Source: Balneolales bacterium (GTDB lineage Bacteria; Bacteroidota; Rhodothermia; Balneolales; Cyclonatronaceae). Taken from it: 64,000 nt of DNA. The notes beneath the pieces are model-generated. The model had not been told where the DNA came from. It saw nothing but the letters and a program-made list of their open reading frames with translations, and made no database searches. The stretch lies in NCBI GenBank assembly GCA_020832405.1, contig JAFIET010000001.1:62001-126000 (forward strand), given 5' to 3'. A program made the translations under genes and the position numbers. This document shows positions 63,327 through 64,000 of this stretch, in pieces; the first letter of the stretch is position 1, and each line of letters opens with the position of its first letter.

Positions 63327-63363
63327 TTTTTTTAGGGTGCAGGGGGGATGTGTCCTGTGCCCG
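63327..63363 (-). repeat. Recurring CATC(A/C)CCC element (minus orientation), copy 14
   Basis: GGGGGATG (63343-63350) after TTTTTTTAGGGTGCA and before TGTCCTGTGCCC, directly behind the hydrolase stop. Confidence 0.55.
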
Positions 63364-63484
63364 GCCCCGCTGCTGTGCCGAAAGCCGCTTTTTGCATTTT
63401 AGGCGCAAAAGCAACATTTTGAGCCTCAACCGTTACGGTTAGAAACCGTTCTGATTTTTTTGATTCGACCTCATTTCCCTCACT

Positions 63485-64000
63485 ATGCAGCAAACGCAAT
63501 CCATGCAGGCCGCTTTGAGTGCCTTTACGGCCGGCCTTATCGACTACGCCGGCCTTTTTCCGCCGGCCGCGCTTGATATGGCGCCTGCCATCGAAAATTT
63601 TCTGCGCTACCGCTCCGGCCCCTTTGCGCCGCAGCTCGGTGCCTTTGTTGTGCCGGCTGCCCGGCTGGGCGAGCTCGACGGCTACGCCGTCGGTTTCCAA
63701 AAGCAGGCGGCCAAAGCCGGTCCCGTTCCGTTTTCGGTGCTCGCCGGCGGCGGTACCGATGCGGCCCTGTACCGCAATCATTTTGAAGCCGCTCTGCACA
63801 AAGCGCAGACCTTTCTTGAACGGCACGGCGCTGCGGTGCGCATCAGCGCTTTTGAAGTGCGCCTGCCCGAAGAGCTGCCCGAGCCGGAGCCCCTGCGCGA
63901 GCTTCTAAGCGAAAGCATCACGCAGGTCCGCGAAACATTGGGCTGCGCGCCCGATTTCTTCTTTGAACCCAAACGCGATGGCAGCTGGCACAGCACCGTT
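63485..64000 (+). CDS. Conserved hypothetical protein, C-terminus cut by window edge
   Basis: The frame is open from the ATG at 63485 to the end of the window (172 codons). It reads MQQTQSMQAALSAFTAGLI, then DYAGLFPPAALDMAPAIENFL, YRSGPFAPQLGAFVVPAARL and VPFSVLAGGGTDAALY, a pattern I recall from a conserved hypothetical family of about 300 or more residues, function unknown. No signal peptide or transmembrane segment. GC-rich codon use like its neighbours. Confidence 0.7.
   Translation, partial: MQQTQSMQAALSAFTAGLIDYAGLFPPAALDMAPAIENFLRYRSGPFAPQLGAFVVPAARLGELDGYAVGFQKQAAKAGPVPFSVLAGGGTDAALYRNHFEAALHKAQTFLERHGAAVRISAFEVRLPEELPEPEPLRELLSESITQVRETLGCAPDFFFEPKRDGSWHSTV

Overview
This 64 kb window reads as a chromosomal segment of a bacterium of the Bacteroidota / Rhodothermota-Balneolota group. 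Pointers are three secreted proteins with C-terminal type IX secretion (por) sorting domains (near 39.5, 54.8 and 57.5 kb), a GldC gliding-motility homologue, start codons that mostly lack strong Shine-Dalgarno sequences, an Mrp ATPase without its C-terminal CxxC, and a Bacteroidota-type promoter (TTGACA, 17 bases, TAAATTTG) ahead of the only tRNA. No genus can be assigned from sequence alone. Most of the window is housekeeping. No prophage, IS element, CRISPR array or rRNA was seen.

Layout. 0-6 kb: a cut anti-sigma kinase, hemL, an MFS exporter, a YqaA-type membrane protein, a YeeZ-like reductase and mrp. 6-10 kb (minus strand): the ffh-rpsP-rimM-trmD-rplS translation/secretion operon. 10-17 kb: an MltC-like transglycosylase, fabI, ruvC, ruvA, a PhoB/PhoR-type two-component pair and manC. 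17-22 kb: a YtxH-like protein behind a perfect 18-bp palindrome, a DUF2851 protein, tRNA-Gln, prs, rplY(ctc), pth and an unrecognised protein. 22-31 kb: a PhnP-like hydrolase, small envelope proteins, a glutathione peroxidase homologue, apaG, a methyltransferase, a three-gene ferric-iron ABC importer (binding protein, permease, ATPase) and yjbQ. 31-42 kb: an outer-membrane barrel, an AlkD-like repair protein, two acyl-CoA dehydrogenases, a DUF308 protein, a Na/Pi cotransporter, a TauE transporter, a type IX-sorted secreted protein and gldC. 42-50 kb: rluD, lon and, divergently, recN, a family 3 glycosidase, hemW and a PAS-like protein. 50-57.7 kb: a DinB-like protein, a secreted EEP-family protein, a CDP-alcohol phosphatidyltransferase, and two secreted sorting-domain enzymes (metallophosphoesterase, GH57 glycosidase) that share a LacI/CcpA-type operator.

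The accessory part is 57.8-62.4 kb. It holds an HTH-nucleotidyltransferase pair resembling an AbiE-type toxin-antitoxin module. Two matching 28-bp operators lie upstream of it, ~33-bp imperfect direct repeats bracket it, and the nucleotidyltransferase frame is broken inside a G run in the codons of its catalytic Gly-Gly. A lipoprotein amidohydrolase follows, then a RES-Xre toxin-antitoxin pair with its own inverted-repeat operator. The window closes with an alpha/beta hydrolase and the start of a conserved hypothetical gene.

Two things cut across regions. Hairpin terminators are abundant between transcription units. A short element with core CATC(A/C)CCC, often preceded by GGGCA and followed by an A-run, recurs at more than a dozen gene boundaries.
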